From JANQPX01 sp039197065 (GTDB taxonomy: Bacteria > Pseudomonadota > Alphaproteobacteria > Geminicoccales > Geminicoccaceae), in the NCBI GenBank assembly GCA_039197065.1, contig JBCCUL010000046.1, positions 1 through 53,748 on the forward strand: a stretch of 53,748 bases of DNA. Direction: 5' to 3'. Position 1 is the first letter of the stretch; each line of letters begins with the position of its first letter. The notes beneath the pieces were generated by a model, which saw only the letters and a list, made by a program, of their open reading frames with translations, was not told the DNA's origin and did no database searches. Positions 16,629 to 25,175 of this stretch are shown one piece after another. The translations under genes and the position numbers were made by a program.

Positions 16629-18112
16629 TGGGCGGTGACCAAGTCCGGCCGGATCACATAGTAGTCCGCGCCCCAGGGTTCGTAGTTGGCCAGCGCCGGC
16701 GAGAGGCCCACATGCCATTCCGGCGTCACCAGGAACGAGACCGGCGCTTCTTCGGCGATCATTTTTTGTGCCCGGAGCGTCAGCTCGATGCGCGTTGCTG
16801 GATCGCCTTCGGCGCGAAGCTCGGCGATCAGCGCGTCGTAGTTGGGGTTCGACCATCCGGTATAGTTGCGGGAGGCATCCGTTTCGAAGAATAGCGATAG
16901 GAACAGGCCCGGATCGCCTGCTGGTGCCGTATGCTGCGCCCAGAGAAACAGGTCGAACTCACCGCTTGTAGCGACGTCGTTCGGCGACTCCGTTACCTGC
17001 GTCGTCACGGCGATGCCAAGCTCGGCCAGGGCCGCGCGGATCACCGGTTGGAAGGTGACGAGATCGGGGCGCTGCGGATAGGCGTAGAGCACAAGCTCCA
17101 ACCGCTCGCCGTCGCGTGTGCGCATCCCGTCCTCACCCAGAGCCCATCCGGCCTCGTCCAGAAGGGCTGCTGCCGCGTCGGGATCATAGGGCAGCGGATC
17201 CTTGGCGGCGAAGGGGTAGCTGTCGGCGAAGGCGCCCGTCGCCAGCACGCCAGCCTGCGCCGCCGTTACCAGATCCGCACGGTTGATGGCCATGTCGATG
17301 GCGCGACGCACCCTTGAGTCAGACAATGCCGGAGAGGCTGTGTTCATCCACATCATATACTGATAGGCCACCGGGAAGGAGACGGTCTCGCCCTCGGTCG
17401 CCTCGAGCATTTCAAGCGTCTCGACCGGCAGATTGAATGCCATGTCCAGCTCGCCTGAGGCGAACGCGAGCGCCATCGACTGGCCGTCCGCGATCCGCCG
17501 CAGCGTGATCGCCGGCCGCGCCTCGGCATTCTCGTAATGGGCGTTGGGCGTCATCTCGATGGACCTGCCAGGCTCGAAGGTCTCGACCTCAAACGGCCCG
17601 GTGAAGATCGGCTCGTCATCCTCCATTCGGTAAATTGGAAAGGCCCATTCCGCGAGGATCGAAGGCAGAATCGTCGTCGGCTCCTCGGTCTCGACGCTGA
17701 GCGTGTCGTCATCGATGGCGGTGAAGGTGAGGCGCCCGGCGGTGGCCCGCGCCGAAGGGTTGGCCTCGCCTGTGCGGTTTAAACCGGTGGCGACGGCCTC
17801 AGCGGTGACGGGTGCGCCGTCCGAGAAGAAACGATCCGGCGCAAGCTCCACCGTCCAGCTGCCGTCGTCGTTGAGCGTCGCCATTGAGGCGAGGTTCGGC
17901 ACCACCTCGCCCTCGCGTGAGACGCGGAACAATTGCTCGGCGATGCCATGGCTCACAAGCGCCCAGCCATTCGACCCTTCGGCAGGGTCGAGGCCGGACG
18001 CGAGAAAGGTCTGACCGATGACCACCTCCTCCGCGTGGGGGATGGCGGGAGCCATGATCACAGTCGCGATGGCGGCCGTAGCGAGCGTTCGAGATAAACG
18101 GAATGGGGTCAT
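16625..18112 (-). CDS. ABC transporter substrate-binding protein, nickel/peptide family (SBP_bac_5)
   Basis: A 495-residue protein with a Sec signal peptide (cleavage near residue 27, PHAEE). It has the SBP_bac_5 fold, seen in DGSWTVELAPDRFFSDGAPV, the SDSRVRRAIDMAINRADLV segment and the C-terminal SNPNYDALIAELRAEGDP. It is shorter than typical peptide binders (about 530) and closer to NikA-like nickel/metallophore binders. The ATG at 18112 overlaps the end of the DUF1636 gene (ATGA). With a cobalamin riboswitch upstream of the operon, the ligand is probably a cobalt or nickel complex; no ligand-specific residues can be assigned. Confidence 0.87.
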   Translation of the reverse strand: MTPFRLSRTLATAAIATVIMAPAIPHAEEVVIGQTFLASGLDPAEGSNGWALVSHGIAEQLFRVSREGEVVPNLASMATLNDDGSWTVELAPDRFFSDGAPVTAEAVATGLNRTGEANPSARATAGRLTFTAIDDDTLSVETEEPTTILPSILAEWAFPIYRMEDDEPIFTGPFEVETFEPGRSIEMTPNAHYENAEARPAITLRRIADGQSMALAFASGELDMAFNLPVETLEMLEATEGETVSFPVAYQYMMWMNTASPALSDSRVRRAIDMAINRADLVTAAQAGVLATGAFADSYPFAAKDPLPYDPDAAAALLDEAGWALGEDGMRTRDGERLELVLYAYPQRPDLVTFQPVIRAALAELGIAVTTQVTESPNDVATSGEFDLFLWAQHTAPAGDPGLFLSLFFETDASRNYTGWSNPNYDALIAELRAEGDPATRIELTLRAQKMIAEEAPVSFLVTPEWHVGLSPALANYEPWGADYYVIRPDLVTAQ

Positions 18113-18564
18113 GTGTCGTCTGCCTCCTTTGTTGGATTGTAGGGTGCCGGAAAAAGCGGTTCGACCAGATCGCCCGTGAAACCGAGCGGTGGAAACCGGC
18201 CCAGGATGCCAGCTCGAAGCACCTCTGGCCGTGCGGACCGCGGCAGAAAGCCATCGGACGCGTTCGCATAGGCGGCGGCCAAAGAGAGAACGTCGCCGAC
18301 ATGTTGCGTCGGATCGAGATCGCCGAAGAGATAGGTGAAACGTTCAGAACCTGAGAGTGCCAAGGTGCAGGGCCGCTTGCACTGGCTCATGCAGTTCACG
18401 CCGCGAAGCTGAACGCCCAGCTGCTCGGCCGCGCTGTCCGAAAAACTGTCCGCGACAACGCGCGCCAGACGGCGACCGCCCCGCTGGTCGAGATCGGTGT
18501 CGCGATCCTCACGCCCGTCGCGACAGCGCAGGCAGATCGAAAGGGTCAGTCCGTTGTCCGCCAT
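18109..18564 (-). CDS. DUF1636 putative metal-binding protein
   Basis: A 151-residue protein with Cys pairs in ICLRCRDG near residue 11 and NCMSQCKRPC near residue 60, the DUF1636 pattern. It is often found beside cobW and B12-regulated genes and is probably a thioredoxin-like ferredoxin-type or metal-binding protein. It is the first gene behind the riboswitch at 18705-18885, so it should be repressed by cobalamin. The last 35 residues run into the binding-protein start with a 4-bp overlap. The start at 18564 places the first CxxC 11 residues in; an upstream in-frame ATG at 18609 would add 15 unconserved residues. The function is unproven. Confidence 0.78.
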   Translation of the reverse strand: MADNGLTLSICLRCRDGREDRDTDLDQRGGRRLARVVADSFSDSAAEQLGVQLRGVNCMSQCKRPCTLALSGSERFTYLFGDLDPTQHVGDVLSLAAAYANASDGFLPRSARPEVLRAGILGRFPPLGFTGDLVEPLFPAPYNPTKEADDT

Positions 18565-18704
18565 GCCCGCCTGCCTCTGAGACGAGGACAGGTCGGTCCG
18601 GTCGGCCAAACGGCCGTATCGATGCTTAGCAATGTTTGCGCCGGATTGGCGTCATGCATCGGCCCGCTCCTACCAGAACACCCCGCCCGGTTGATTGCCG
18701 TTCA

Positions 18705-18885
18705 TCAGCAGGCAGGTCTCCTGGCTCGCGGAGCTTTGTCGACGCTCGCCTTCCCAGCCAAGCGGCCAGTGGCATGTCAGGCGTCAACGCTCCGCTTACA
18801 GTTGCGGGGGCAGCCGAGGCATTGGGTGTTGATCACCCGCACCTCGTTCCCTCTTAGCGCCACCGGGAAGTGGCGACCATGCTGA
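18705..18885 (-). promoter_or_regulatory. Cobalamin (B12) riboswitch 1
   Basis: Read on the minus strand it shows the canonical elements in order: AGGGAACGAGGTG near the 5' side, the core CTGCCCCCGCAACTGTAAGC, the GCCACTGG and GGGAAGGCG segments, and the 3' B12 box AGCCAGGAGACCTGCC (plus-strand positions 18713-18728). It lies about 140 bp upstream of the DUF1636 gene and the nickel/peptide-type ABC genes. Binding of adenosylcobalamin is expected to lower their expression, as for other B12-riboswitch metal uptake operons. Confidence 0.93.
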
Positions 18886-18979
18886 CATGGTTATTTACGC
18901 TGGAAGAGCCCGACAAAGTCAATCGGATCCTGAAGGAATTGCCTGGACGTCCGTTGGACGAACGCCCAGGCTTCGCAAG

Positions 18980-20389
18980 TTACGAGAAGGCGCGGCGAAG
19001 CACCGGGACGAGGGAGAGGATCAGAAGATCCAGCGCCATCGCCGCCAGCAGCGTCAGGCCCACCAGCGGGAAGGCGAGCGAGAGCAGGAGGGCGATGAAG
19101 ACAGCGCCCTTCCAGAGCGGCAGGTCCACCGGCAAAGGCGGCGGTGCGAGGCGAAGCGCACCCGACGGCCGGCGTTTCCACCACATCACGACGCCGCTGA
19201 CGCAGATGAAGACGATCGAGAGACAGAAGATGGTGTTCAGGATCGTGTTCCAAAGGCCCATGTCGCCCTGATGCAGCGCGATGCCGACAGCCATCGACTT
19301 GGCTGCGAGCCCGTAATCGGCGAACCCGACCTCGGCGAGGATGGCGCCGCTGTACTGATCGACATGCACAGTGCGATCCCCGGTCGGAACGGTGGTGTCC
19401 CCGTCCATCGAATCGGCCGAGATGGTGTAGACGCCGGTCAGATCTCCGGGGACGTTCACCCGGAACTGTTCATCGAAGCCGATGTCTCTTGCGAGCGCTA
19501 CAACATCGTTCAGCGTGAACGACGAGGGTGCTGTGTGGTCGCTGCCGGCAGCGATTAGCGTCGACATGGGCATGCGGGTCTGCTCCAGGCCCCAGGGCAC
19601 CTCATGCAATGCGCCGTGGTTCATGGTCACGTGTGTGTCGTCGGAGAGCGGAACGGCTTCCCACTTTTCGGCTGGGAACGTGCTCCAGGCCTGAACGAAC
19701 TGACCGCCCCAGATCCCCGTCCAGGCGAGGCCGGAGATCAAGAAGAACAGGAGCACGACTGACATCCAGGCTCCTGTTTTGACATGCAGTTCCTTCCAAA
19801 GGCCTCGCCCCCTGGCGCTCAGATCCGGAACCAGAGCGCTGACGAAACCCATGCCGCCTCGTGGCCACCAGAGGTATAGGCCGGTCACCAGCAGAATGAT
19901 CCCGAGACCGGCGGCGATCTCCATCAGCCGGTCGCCGAGATCGCCGATCAGGAGCGTGCCGTGGATGTCGGAGGCGAAGTAGATCCAAGTGCTATCCTTC
20001 TCGACAGAACCGAGCGCCTCGCCATTATAGGGGTTGACCGCAACCACCATATTCTTCTCGCTGACGTCGACGCTGAAGAGACCGGCGCGGTCCGGTGAAG
20101 GCGGCGCGATATATTGCTTCAGATTGCCATCCGGAAAAAGCGCCATCGCCGCCTCGGCCTGCTGGCTGACCGGGAGCGGATCGCCGACGGTATCGACCAG
20201 ATGCCGCTCGCCGAAGCGGGTTTCGATCGAGTTGAAGTAGAGCATGATGAGGCCGGTGATCGCCAGCACCAGTAGGAACGGCACGACGAAAAGTCCGGCA
20301 TAGAAATGCCAGCGCCAGGCCGCGAAGTAGAATGCGTTGGCCGACGGCGGTGATGCCGTCCGCCCGATCGACGACGTGTCGGTTGCCAT
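18980..20389 (-). CDS. PepSY-domain membrane protein (PiuB-like)
   Basis: A 469-residue inner-membrane protein of the PepSY-associated TM family, linked to iron or metal reduction and siderophore handling. It has an N-terminal helix after RWHFYAGLFVVPFLLVLAIT, the conserved DIHGTLLIGDLGDRLMEIAA and LHVKTGAWMSVVLLFFLISG segments near residues 150-220, an HQGDMGLWNTI loop near 385, and C-terminal helices. Conserved His in these segments may bind haem or metal. The ATG at 20389 has an AGAGGA site upstream. It sits 64 bp after a DUF2946 gene, a combination often seen near TonB-dependent receptors, but no receptor gene is present here. Confidence 0.85.
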   Translation of the reverse strand: MATDTSSIGRTASPPSANAFYFAAWRWHFYAGLFVVPFLLVLAITGLIMLYFNSIETRFGERHLVDTVGDPLPVSQQAEAAMALFPDGNLKQYIAPPSPDRAGLFSVDVSEKNMVVAVNPYNGEALGSVEKDSTWIYFASDIHGTLLIGDLGDRLMEIAAGLGIILLVTGLYLWWPRGGMGFVSALVPDLSARGRGLWKELHVKTGAWMSVVLLFFLISGLAWTGIWGGQFVQAWSTFPAEKWEAVPLSDDTHVTMNHGALHEVPWGLEQTRMPMSTLIAAGSDHTAPSSFTLNDVVALARDIGFDEQFRVNVPGDLTGVYTISADSMDGDTTVPTGDRTVHVDQYSGAILAEVGFADYGLAAKSMAVGIALHQGDMGLWNTILNTIFCLSIVFICVSGVVMWWKRRPSGALRLAPPPLPVDLPLWKGAVFIALLLSLAFPLVGLTLLAAMALDLLILSLVPVLRRAFS

Positions 20390-20453
20390 GGGAAATCCTC
20401 TAAAGAGTCAGGTCGCGCGATGCTGCGCGGTCATTTGTTGAACGATCTTGCTC

Positions 20454-20840
20454 TTAGAGGATGGAGGGCGGCCCGCGCGGCCTGGGGGTTCGGACGTTCC
20501 GGGTGGTGGGAACGTCGCGCGCTGCGACGATAAAGTCGACTATTTCGCCAAGACGGCTGTCAGTCCAGTAAACCGGTGCCGATGGCAGAGCCGGTGCACT
20601 GAGCAGCGATAAGGGACACAAAGACGATGCGCTGTTCTGCTGTTCGCCCTCAACGGGAAACGACCGTTCTTCCGCCCCGTCCGCCGTGCAGATGACCAGC
20701 GTGAAGCTGCCGTCGGCAGACACAGCTGGCATCATGCCGGCTGGCAACAATGCGCTCACCATGAACGGCAGCAGACAAAGCAGTCTCAGCCAGGGTGGTG
20801 CGGGCCGCATGAACATGCGTATAGCCTGGGGCCACCACAT
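20454..20840 (-). CDS. DUF2946-like small secreted protein
   Basis: A 128-residue protein with an N-terminal signal/anchor (LRLLCLLPFMVSALLPAGMM) and two Cys, in LVICTADG and SLCPLSLL, 38 residues apart. This pattern, with the Pro/Arg-rich C-terminus (RTPRPRGPPSIL), is typical of DUF2946, small periplasmic proteins tied to copper or other metal import. It precedes the PepSY gene on the same strand. The start is uncertain: ATG at 20840, ATG at 20816 or TTG at 20852 are all possible and none has a strong ribosome site. The function is not known. Confidence 0.65.
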   Translation of the reverse strand: MWWPQAIRMFMRPAPPWLRLLCLLPFMVSALLPAGMMPAVSADGSFTLVICTADGAEERSFPVEGEQQNSASSLCPLSLLSAPALPSAPVYWTDSRLGEIVDFIVAARDVPTTRNVRTPRPRGPPSIL

Positions 20841-20999
20841 GTCTTTTGGCAAGCGCTAGATGGCCGCACGTTTTGGACTGACCGTTTTTGTCCTGATCCA
20901 ACTCCAAGGCATTTGGGTCGTCGAAGGCCTGAATTGCAACGGCTTGACAGGCCAAGGCAGACGTTCATAACAGGCGGCTGATGGTTCCTTGGGATCGAG

Positions 21000-21170
21000 C
21001 TCTGATCTCTGGGATGAAAAAGGGAACGCGGTGCGTCGGCCTTCGTGCAGGCAAAGCCGCGACTGCCCCCGCAACTGTAGGCGGCGAGTGACTTCGAGAA
21101 CGCCACTGGGCTTTGTGCCCGGGAAGGTTCGAAGACGCGTCGAGCCGCAAGTCAGGAGACCTGCCATCAT
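21000..21170 (+). promoter_or_regulatory. Cobalamin (B12) riboswitch 2
   Basis: On the plus strand the elements appear in order: AAAGGGAACGCGGTG (21020-21033), the core CTGCCCCCGCAACTGTAGGC (21063-21082), CGCCACTGGG, GGGAAGGTTCGAAGACGCG, and the B12 box GTCAGGAGACCTGCC (21151-21165). It lies about 120 bp upstream of the second DUF1636 gene and the BtuF-like protein, which are therefore predicted to be cobalamin-repressed. A large stem can form around the core as in other class I elements. Confidence 0.93.
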
Positions 21171-21286
21171 TCCTTGAACTCGAACCCGGGCGGGGTGTCC
21201 CGGCAGGAGAACAGTGATGGCCGACCGGCATTTGCCGCCCGAACCGATCTGTCCCGGCATGCTCCCGTCGCTTAGCGGAGGGCGCC

Positions 21287-21712
21287 ATGATCTGGTCCGA
21301 TGATACCCATATCTTCACCTGCACGAACTGCCGCCATCTCGGCGCGCCATGCGCCGATGCTACGGTGCTGGCGCGCAAGCTGGTCGAAGCGGTCCGGCGA
21401 GCGTCGCCTTTCACCGCCGAAGATTTCGAGGTGACCGGCCATGGTCGGCTCGAAGGCTGCGCGCGCACCTGCCCTGCACGCTTCGTCGCCAACAAGACTC
21501 ACATCTCGATCTATGGAGACGTGGGCGCCGATACTGATCTCACGTCGCTTGCAACCTTCGCCGACTCGTTCTTCGAAAGCGGGCGGCATGAAACGATCGC
21601 GCTTCCTGCCGGTCTCGACCGGACGCCCTGCGAAATGATCAGGGCGGTTCCCAAAGGTGGACGGGTCGAGTCCGCCCTCGGCGCCGAGCCGGCGCCAGTC
21701 AAGCGTCACTAA
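21287..21712 (+). CDS. DUF1636 putative metal-binding protein (second copy)
   Basis: A 141-residue protein with Cys motifs CTNCRHLGAPC near residue 12 and GCARTCPARF near residue 58, fitting DUF1636 (thioredoxin-like ferredoxin type). The C-terminal region (HISIYGDVG, then LATFADSFFESG) also matches. It is the first gene behind riboswitch 2 and is followed 17 bp later by the BtuF-like gene. It is clearly diverged from the other DUF1636 protein at 18109. A role in handling cobalt or an electron-transfer step in B12 metabolism is inferred from context only. Confidence 0.78.
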   Translation: MIWSDDTHIFTCTNCRHLGAPCADATVLARKLVEAVRRASPFTAEDFEVTGHGRLEGCARTCPARFVANKTHISIYGDVGADTDLTSLATFADSFFESGRHETIALPAGLDRTPCEMIRAVPKGGRVESALGAEPAPVKRH

Positions 21713-21729
21713 AGGCGAGGTTCGTCGCC

Positions 21730-22533
21730 ATGCGCCGCTTTCCGCCGGAGCGGATCGTCTGTCTGACCGAAGAGACGGTCGAGACCCTCTATCTCCTGGG
21801 CGAGGAGCGGCGGATCGTCGGCGTCTCGGGTTATGCGGTGCGACCGCCACGGGTGCGACGGGAAAAGCCGAGCGTTGCGGCGTTCACCAGCGCCGACATC
21901 CCGAAAATCCTGGCGCTGTCGCCGGATCTTGTCCTGACGTTTTCGGATCTCCAGGCTGATATCGCCGCCGACCTGCTGCGCCAGGGGATAACGGTGATCG
22001 GCTTCAACCAGCGGGACGTCGCCGGCATTCTCACGATGATCCGAACCCTTGGCACGCTGGTGGGTGCTGCGGCGCGCGCGGAGGAGCTTGCCGGCGGGTA
22101 TGAGCGCCGGCTCGCCCGAATTCGTGAAGCAAGCGCTGGTCGCGTCCGGCCGAAGGTCTACTTCGAGGAATGGGACGCACCGCTGATCAGTGGCATCGGC
22201 TGGGTGTCCGAGCTGATCGCGATCGCCGGCGGCGCCGACGTTTTCGCCGAGCTTGCGGCCAGACCGTCGGCAAGGGAGAGGATTGTGCAGCCAGAAGACG
22301 TGATCGTCAGAGCGCCGGATGTGATTCTCGCCTCCTGGTGCGGCAAGAAAGTGTGTCCAGAGAAGATTGCCGCCCGGGATGGTTGGGCCGATCTCCCGGC
22401 CGTTGCCCATGGCCGCATCCACGAAATCAAGTCACCGCTAATACTGCAGCCGGGACCGGCGGCGTTGACCGACGGGCTCGATCGTATGGTCTCGCTTATC
22501 CGCGATGGCCGAGCGCCGGAAATCACGGTATGA
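21730..22533 (+). CDS. Cobalamin-binding protein, BtuF-like
   Basis: A 267-residue protein of the type III periplasmic binding fold (helical-backbone). It has RIVCLTEETVETLYLLGEER at the N-terminus, DLVLTFSDLQADIAADLLRQ near residue 75, and an interdomain helix with GYERRLARIREA. The C-terminal lobe has YFEEWDAPLISGIGWVSELI and PDVILASWCGKKV. No signal peptide is seen (it opens MRRFPPERIVCLTEETVE), so it may be cytoplasmic or use another start. It lies in the B12-riboswitch 2 operon. No BtuC/BtuD genes are in the window, so it may serve a transporter elsewhere or act as a cobalamin carrier. Confidence 0.8.
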   Translation: MRRFPPERIVCLTEETVETLYLLGEERRIVGVSGYAVRPPRVRREKPSVAAFTSADIPKILALSPDLVLTFSDLQADIAADLLRQGITVIGFNQRDVAGILTMIRTLGTLVGAAARAEELAGGYERRLARIREASAGRVRPKVYFEEWDAPLISGIGWVSELIAIAGGADVFAELAARPSARERIVQPEDVIVRAPDVILASWCGKKVCPEKIAARDGWADLPAVAHGRIHEIKSPLILQPGPAALTDGLDRMVSLIRDGRAPEITV

Positions 22534-23420
22534 CGACGCGTCGGTCGATCAGCCCCTGCGTCGGCATCTGTGAGCTGGACGAAGCGAGTGGCTATTGCCT
22601 CGGCTGCGCCCGCACCGGCGACGAGATCGCCGCCTGGTCTCAAGCGGACGAGGCCAAGCGCCAAGCGGTCTGGGCGGCGCTGCCGGCGCGGTTCGCAGCT
22701 CTAGGTGTCGCCTGCCGCAGGCTCGCCTGGGACGTCGAGCGCATCCGCCGCTTTGCCGCAGACGGCCTTGGCCAGGGCCGGCGCATGGCTGTCCTGGGGA
22801 TTGTCGGCGCGCTCGGCGAGTTCATGCCTGGACCCAACGCTCCCATCGATGTGCGTTTGGAAGGCAACGTTCTGAGCGCGACGACCGAGGAGGCCGCCCT
22901 TCGCCTTCACCTGGACGACGGGACACGAGCACTTGCTTTCAGCGATGTCGATCCGGCGGACGGCGAGGCGCCGATAGCACTGGTGGTTCCAAGACAACGC
23001 AGCGCTCTTGCGGCGGTCTCTGTTCTGACCGCGCTGGGTCTGGATCGGGAGGGGATAACCGAGGATGGACGGACGGGGCTTTTGTTTGATCTCGGTCTCG
23101 GCCGCCAGGAGGCGCGATTTTTGGTACGCATCGCTGATGACCGCAGCCGAGAGGTGATGGAAGCCCATCTCGGCGCGCCGCTACTCGAGGTTTTACCAAA
23201 GATCGGACCGATGCTGGTCCGGACGAGCCCGACCCGGGTGATCGAGACGCCGCTTGGCCGGGTCGAGATCGCGACGCCGATCCCACCGCCCGGCGGCCAG
23301 TCGCCGAACGGGCCGCACACCCATCTGCTGCCTGCCTATCTCGCTTCGGGCCGCGCCATGCCTGCGGGGATGGATATCCCGAAGAGCTATCTTCCAGGCG
23401 CGATCTTCTATCCCGTCTGA
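22530..23420 (+). CDS. DUF1289 domain protein with a DUF6925-like C-terminal domain
   Basis: A 296-residue protein whose ATG overlaps the stop of the BtuF-like gene (ATGA). Residues 1-55 are a DUF1289-type Cys motif (ISPCVGICELDEASGYCLGC), a small zinc or iron-binding fold. The remaining 240 residues form a separate region with VRLEGNVLSATTEEAALRLH and a C-terminal NGPHTHLLPAYLASGRAMPA motif, resembling an uncharacterised DUF6925-type domain. A fusion of the two in a cobalamin-regulated operon suggests a metal or corrin-related job, but nothing in sequence proves it. The His-containing PHTHLLP could be a metal site. Confidence 0.65.
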   Translation: MTTRRSISPCVGICELDEASGYCLGCARTGDEIAAWSQADEAKRQAVWAALPARFAALGVACRRLAWDVERIRRFAADGLGQGRRMAVLGIVGALGEFMPGPNAPIDVRLEGNVLSATTEEAALRLHLDDGTRALAFSDVDPADGEAPIALVVPRQRSALAAVSVLTALGLDREGITEDGRTGLLFDLGLGRQEARFLVRIADDRSREVMEAHLGAPLLEVLPKIGPMLVRTSPTRVIETPLGRVEIATPIPPPGGQSPNGPHTHLLPAYLASGRAMPAGMDIPKSYLPGAIFYPV

Positions 23421-23728
23421 AAGCGCTCCAGTCCGATGAGCGGAGCGCTCAATCGCAGCTTGGCTCCTAGTATCTGCAGCGCCGCCAGGACGACAAAGGC
23501 GAGCGCATTGGTCCAGGCGATGCCCAACAGCACCGTAGGCGCAAAGGCTGCGGGATCGCTCGGCAACCTGAAGGTTGCGAGATAAATCACGAGCTGCTGA
23601 GCGCCCAGGGCAGCGAACGGCGTGGCGCAAGCGAGCGCCAGGCTGAAGACGAAGCTGGCACCAGCCAGCAGCAGCACCCAAGTCCAGCGGCGATAGGTGT
23701 CATCATAGCCAGCTAGTCGATGCGGCAT
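23408..23728 (-). CDS. Small membrane protein of unknown function
   Basis: A 106-residue protein with two or three hydrophobic segments (VLLLAGASFVFSLALACATP and PTVLLGIAWTNALAFVVLAA). The ATG at 23728 follows a good GGAGAGGA ribosome site, which fixes the start. The gene lies 112 bp beyond cobW on the same strand, behind a stem-loop, and its stop overlaps the end of the convergent DUF1289 gene by 13 bp. I do not recognise the family. Its place at the end of the cobW operon hints at a role in metal homeostasis. Confidence 0.6.
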   Translation of the reverse strand: MPHRLAGYDDTYRRWTWVLLLAGASFVFSLALACATPFAALGAQQLVIYLATFRLPSDPAAFAPTVLLGIAWTNALAFVVLAALQILGAKLRLSAPLIGLERFQTG

Positions 23729-23792
23729 CGGTCCTCTCCTTTGTGGAGGATATGGATCGTTTTCCTCGCCCACCAACAGCCGCGCCCTTTGG

Positions 23793-23815
23793 CCCCGCCG
23801 CATTGTGCGGCGGGG
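23793..23815 (-). terminator. GC-rich stem-loop after cobW
   Basis: A 10-bp perfect stem (CCCCGCCGCA/TGCGGCGGGG) with a 3-base loop, 26 bp past the cobW stop. There is no clear U-run on the minus strand, so it may only attenuate read-through into the small membrane protein gene. Confidence 0.45.
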
Positions 23816-23840
23816 TCATCTCCGAGACACTCGAAAGACC

Positions 23841-24905
23841 TCAGGCGGCGAGCTTGCCGACGGCACAGAGCGCTTGAGCGATGGCTTGCTGGTTCAGGCC
23901 GTGCTCGCCGATGACCACCAGGCGACTGCGGCGTGCTTCGCCATCATGCCAGGGGCGATCGAAGTAATGCTGCAGCCGGTCGCCGACGCCCTGGACGGCG
24001 AGGCGCATCGGCTTGCCCTCGACCTCGATGAAGCCCTTGACCCGAAGCACGCCGTGGACGCGGACCGTATTGCGCAGCTGCCCGATAAATTCGTCGGGAC
24101 TGGTAGTCGCAGCGAGCTCAACATGAAAGCTCTCGAAATCGTCATGCTCATGATCCTCGCCGTCGTCGTGATGCGACTTGCGGCTGTCCAGATCATTCTC
24201 GGCAGCGGCATCGAGGCCGAGGAGGACGGCGGGCGGCAGGCCTTCCTGGTTTGAGCGCACCATGCGAATGCCAGGACGCAGCTCCTCCTTGATCCGCGCC
24301 TCGATGCTAGCCCAGTCCTGTTCCGCGATCAGATCCGCCTTGTTGACCACCACTAGATCGGCGGCGCCCAGCTGCTCTTCGAACAATTCCTCCAACGGGC
24401 TCTCGTGATCGAGATTGTCGTCTGCCTTGCGCTGCGCCTCCAGCGCCGCCGGGTCGGACGCGAAGAGGCCATCGCGCACGGCTGCGGCGTCGACCACCGC
24501 GACCACACCATCAACCGTGACGCGGTTTCGGATCTCCGGCCAGTTGAAAGCCTTGATCAGCGGCTTGGGCAAGGCGAGACCCGATGTCTCGATCACGATG
24601 TGATCGATCGGCGTTTCTCTTTTCAGAATCTGCTGCATCGCCGGCACGAAGTCATCGGCAACGGTGCAGCAGATGCAGCCATTGGCGAGCTCGACGATGT
24701 CGCTCTCGTCGCAATTGGCGTCACCACAGCCGAGCAACAGCTCGCGATCGACGCCGATATCGCCGAACTCATTGATGATCAGCGCAATGCGGCGATCCGC
24801 CGCCTGGCTGAGCAGTCTTTGAATGAGGCTGGTTTTGCCGGCGCCGAGAAATCCGGTGAACACGGTAGTCGGGATTTTGGTGGAAGACTTGGCAGCAAGG
24901 GACAC
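23841..24905 (-). CDS. cobW: CobW-family GTPase (metallochaperone)
   Basis: A 354-residue G3E-family GTPase. It has Walker A GFLGAGKTS (residues 18-26), the guanine-recognition NKAD, the CxCC metal motif GCICCTV near residue 76, a His/Asp-rich linker (HHDDGEDHEHDD) near residue 245, and the C-terminal CobW_C domain with VLRVKGFIEVEGKPMRLAVQ. CobW proteins are thought to deliver Co(II) for cobalamin synthesis. The GTG start at 24905 has AGGAG 8 bp upstream. Cobalamin riboswitch 3 is about 480 bp upstream on the same strand, so expression should rise when B12 is short, as for known CobW and COG0523 genes. Confidence 0.92.
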   Translation of the reverse strand: MSLAAKSSTKIPTTVFTGFLGAGKTSLIQRLLSQAADRRIALIINEFGDIGVDRELLLGCGDANCDESDIVELANGCICCTVADDFVPAMQQILKRETPIDHIVIETSGLALPKPLIKAFNWPEIRNRVTVDGVVAVVDAAAVRDGLFASDPAALEAQRKADDNLDHESPLEELFEEQLGAADLVVVNKADLIAEQDWASIEARIKEELRPGIRMVRSNQEGLPPAVLLGLDAAAENDLDSRKSHHDDGEDHEHDDFESFHVELAATTSPDEFIGQLRNTVRVHGVLRVKGFIEVEGKPMRLAVQGVGDRLQHYFDRPWHDGEARRSRLVVIGEHGLNQQAIAQALCAVGKLAA

Positions 24906-24948
24906 GCGAACAACTCCTATGGTTATGGGGAAGGGGCTTGGATTTATT

Positions 24949-25175
24949 TCACTTGATTTGCCCGAACCGGCCGGCTGCAGGGTTCGGCAGGTCGTCCGGC
25001 ACGTCGCCGACGCGGATCAGCATGACCAGATGGCCGGTCTGCAGGAGTAAAGCTCCAAAGATCCGGTATGACAGGCCCGACCTTCGCCGCGAGGCGCGTG
25101 CAGGCGAGAGGAATAGCTTGTAGTCTGCGCCAGGGGCGGCGCTGCAACGACAAGCAGGTTCGCCGCTGAAGCTAG
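24949..25175 (-). pseudogene. Open stretch between riboswitch 3 and cobW, possible gene remnant
   Basis: The minus strand is open for about 74 codons, reading ADYKLFLSPARASRRRSGLS and then GALLLQTGHLVMLIRVGDVP, ending with TGA at 24949. The sequence looks protein-like, with mixed hydrophobic and charged residues and no repeats, but there is no ATG, GTG or TTG before the internal LVML Met. It may be the 3' part of a gene that lost its start between the riboswitch and cobW, or plain leader sequence. I do not recognise a family. Confidence 0.3.

Noticed and set aside
16625..18112. Plain dipeptide binding protein
   Set aside because: The fold would allow it, but the cobalamin riboswitch and DUF1636 neighbour point to metal or a metal complex.
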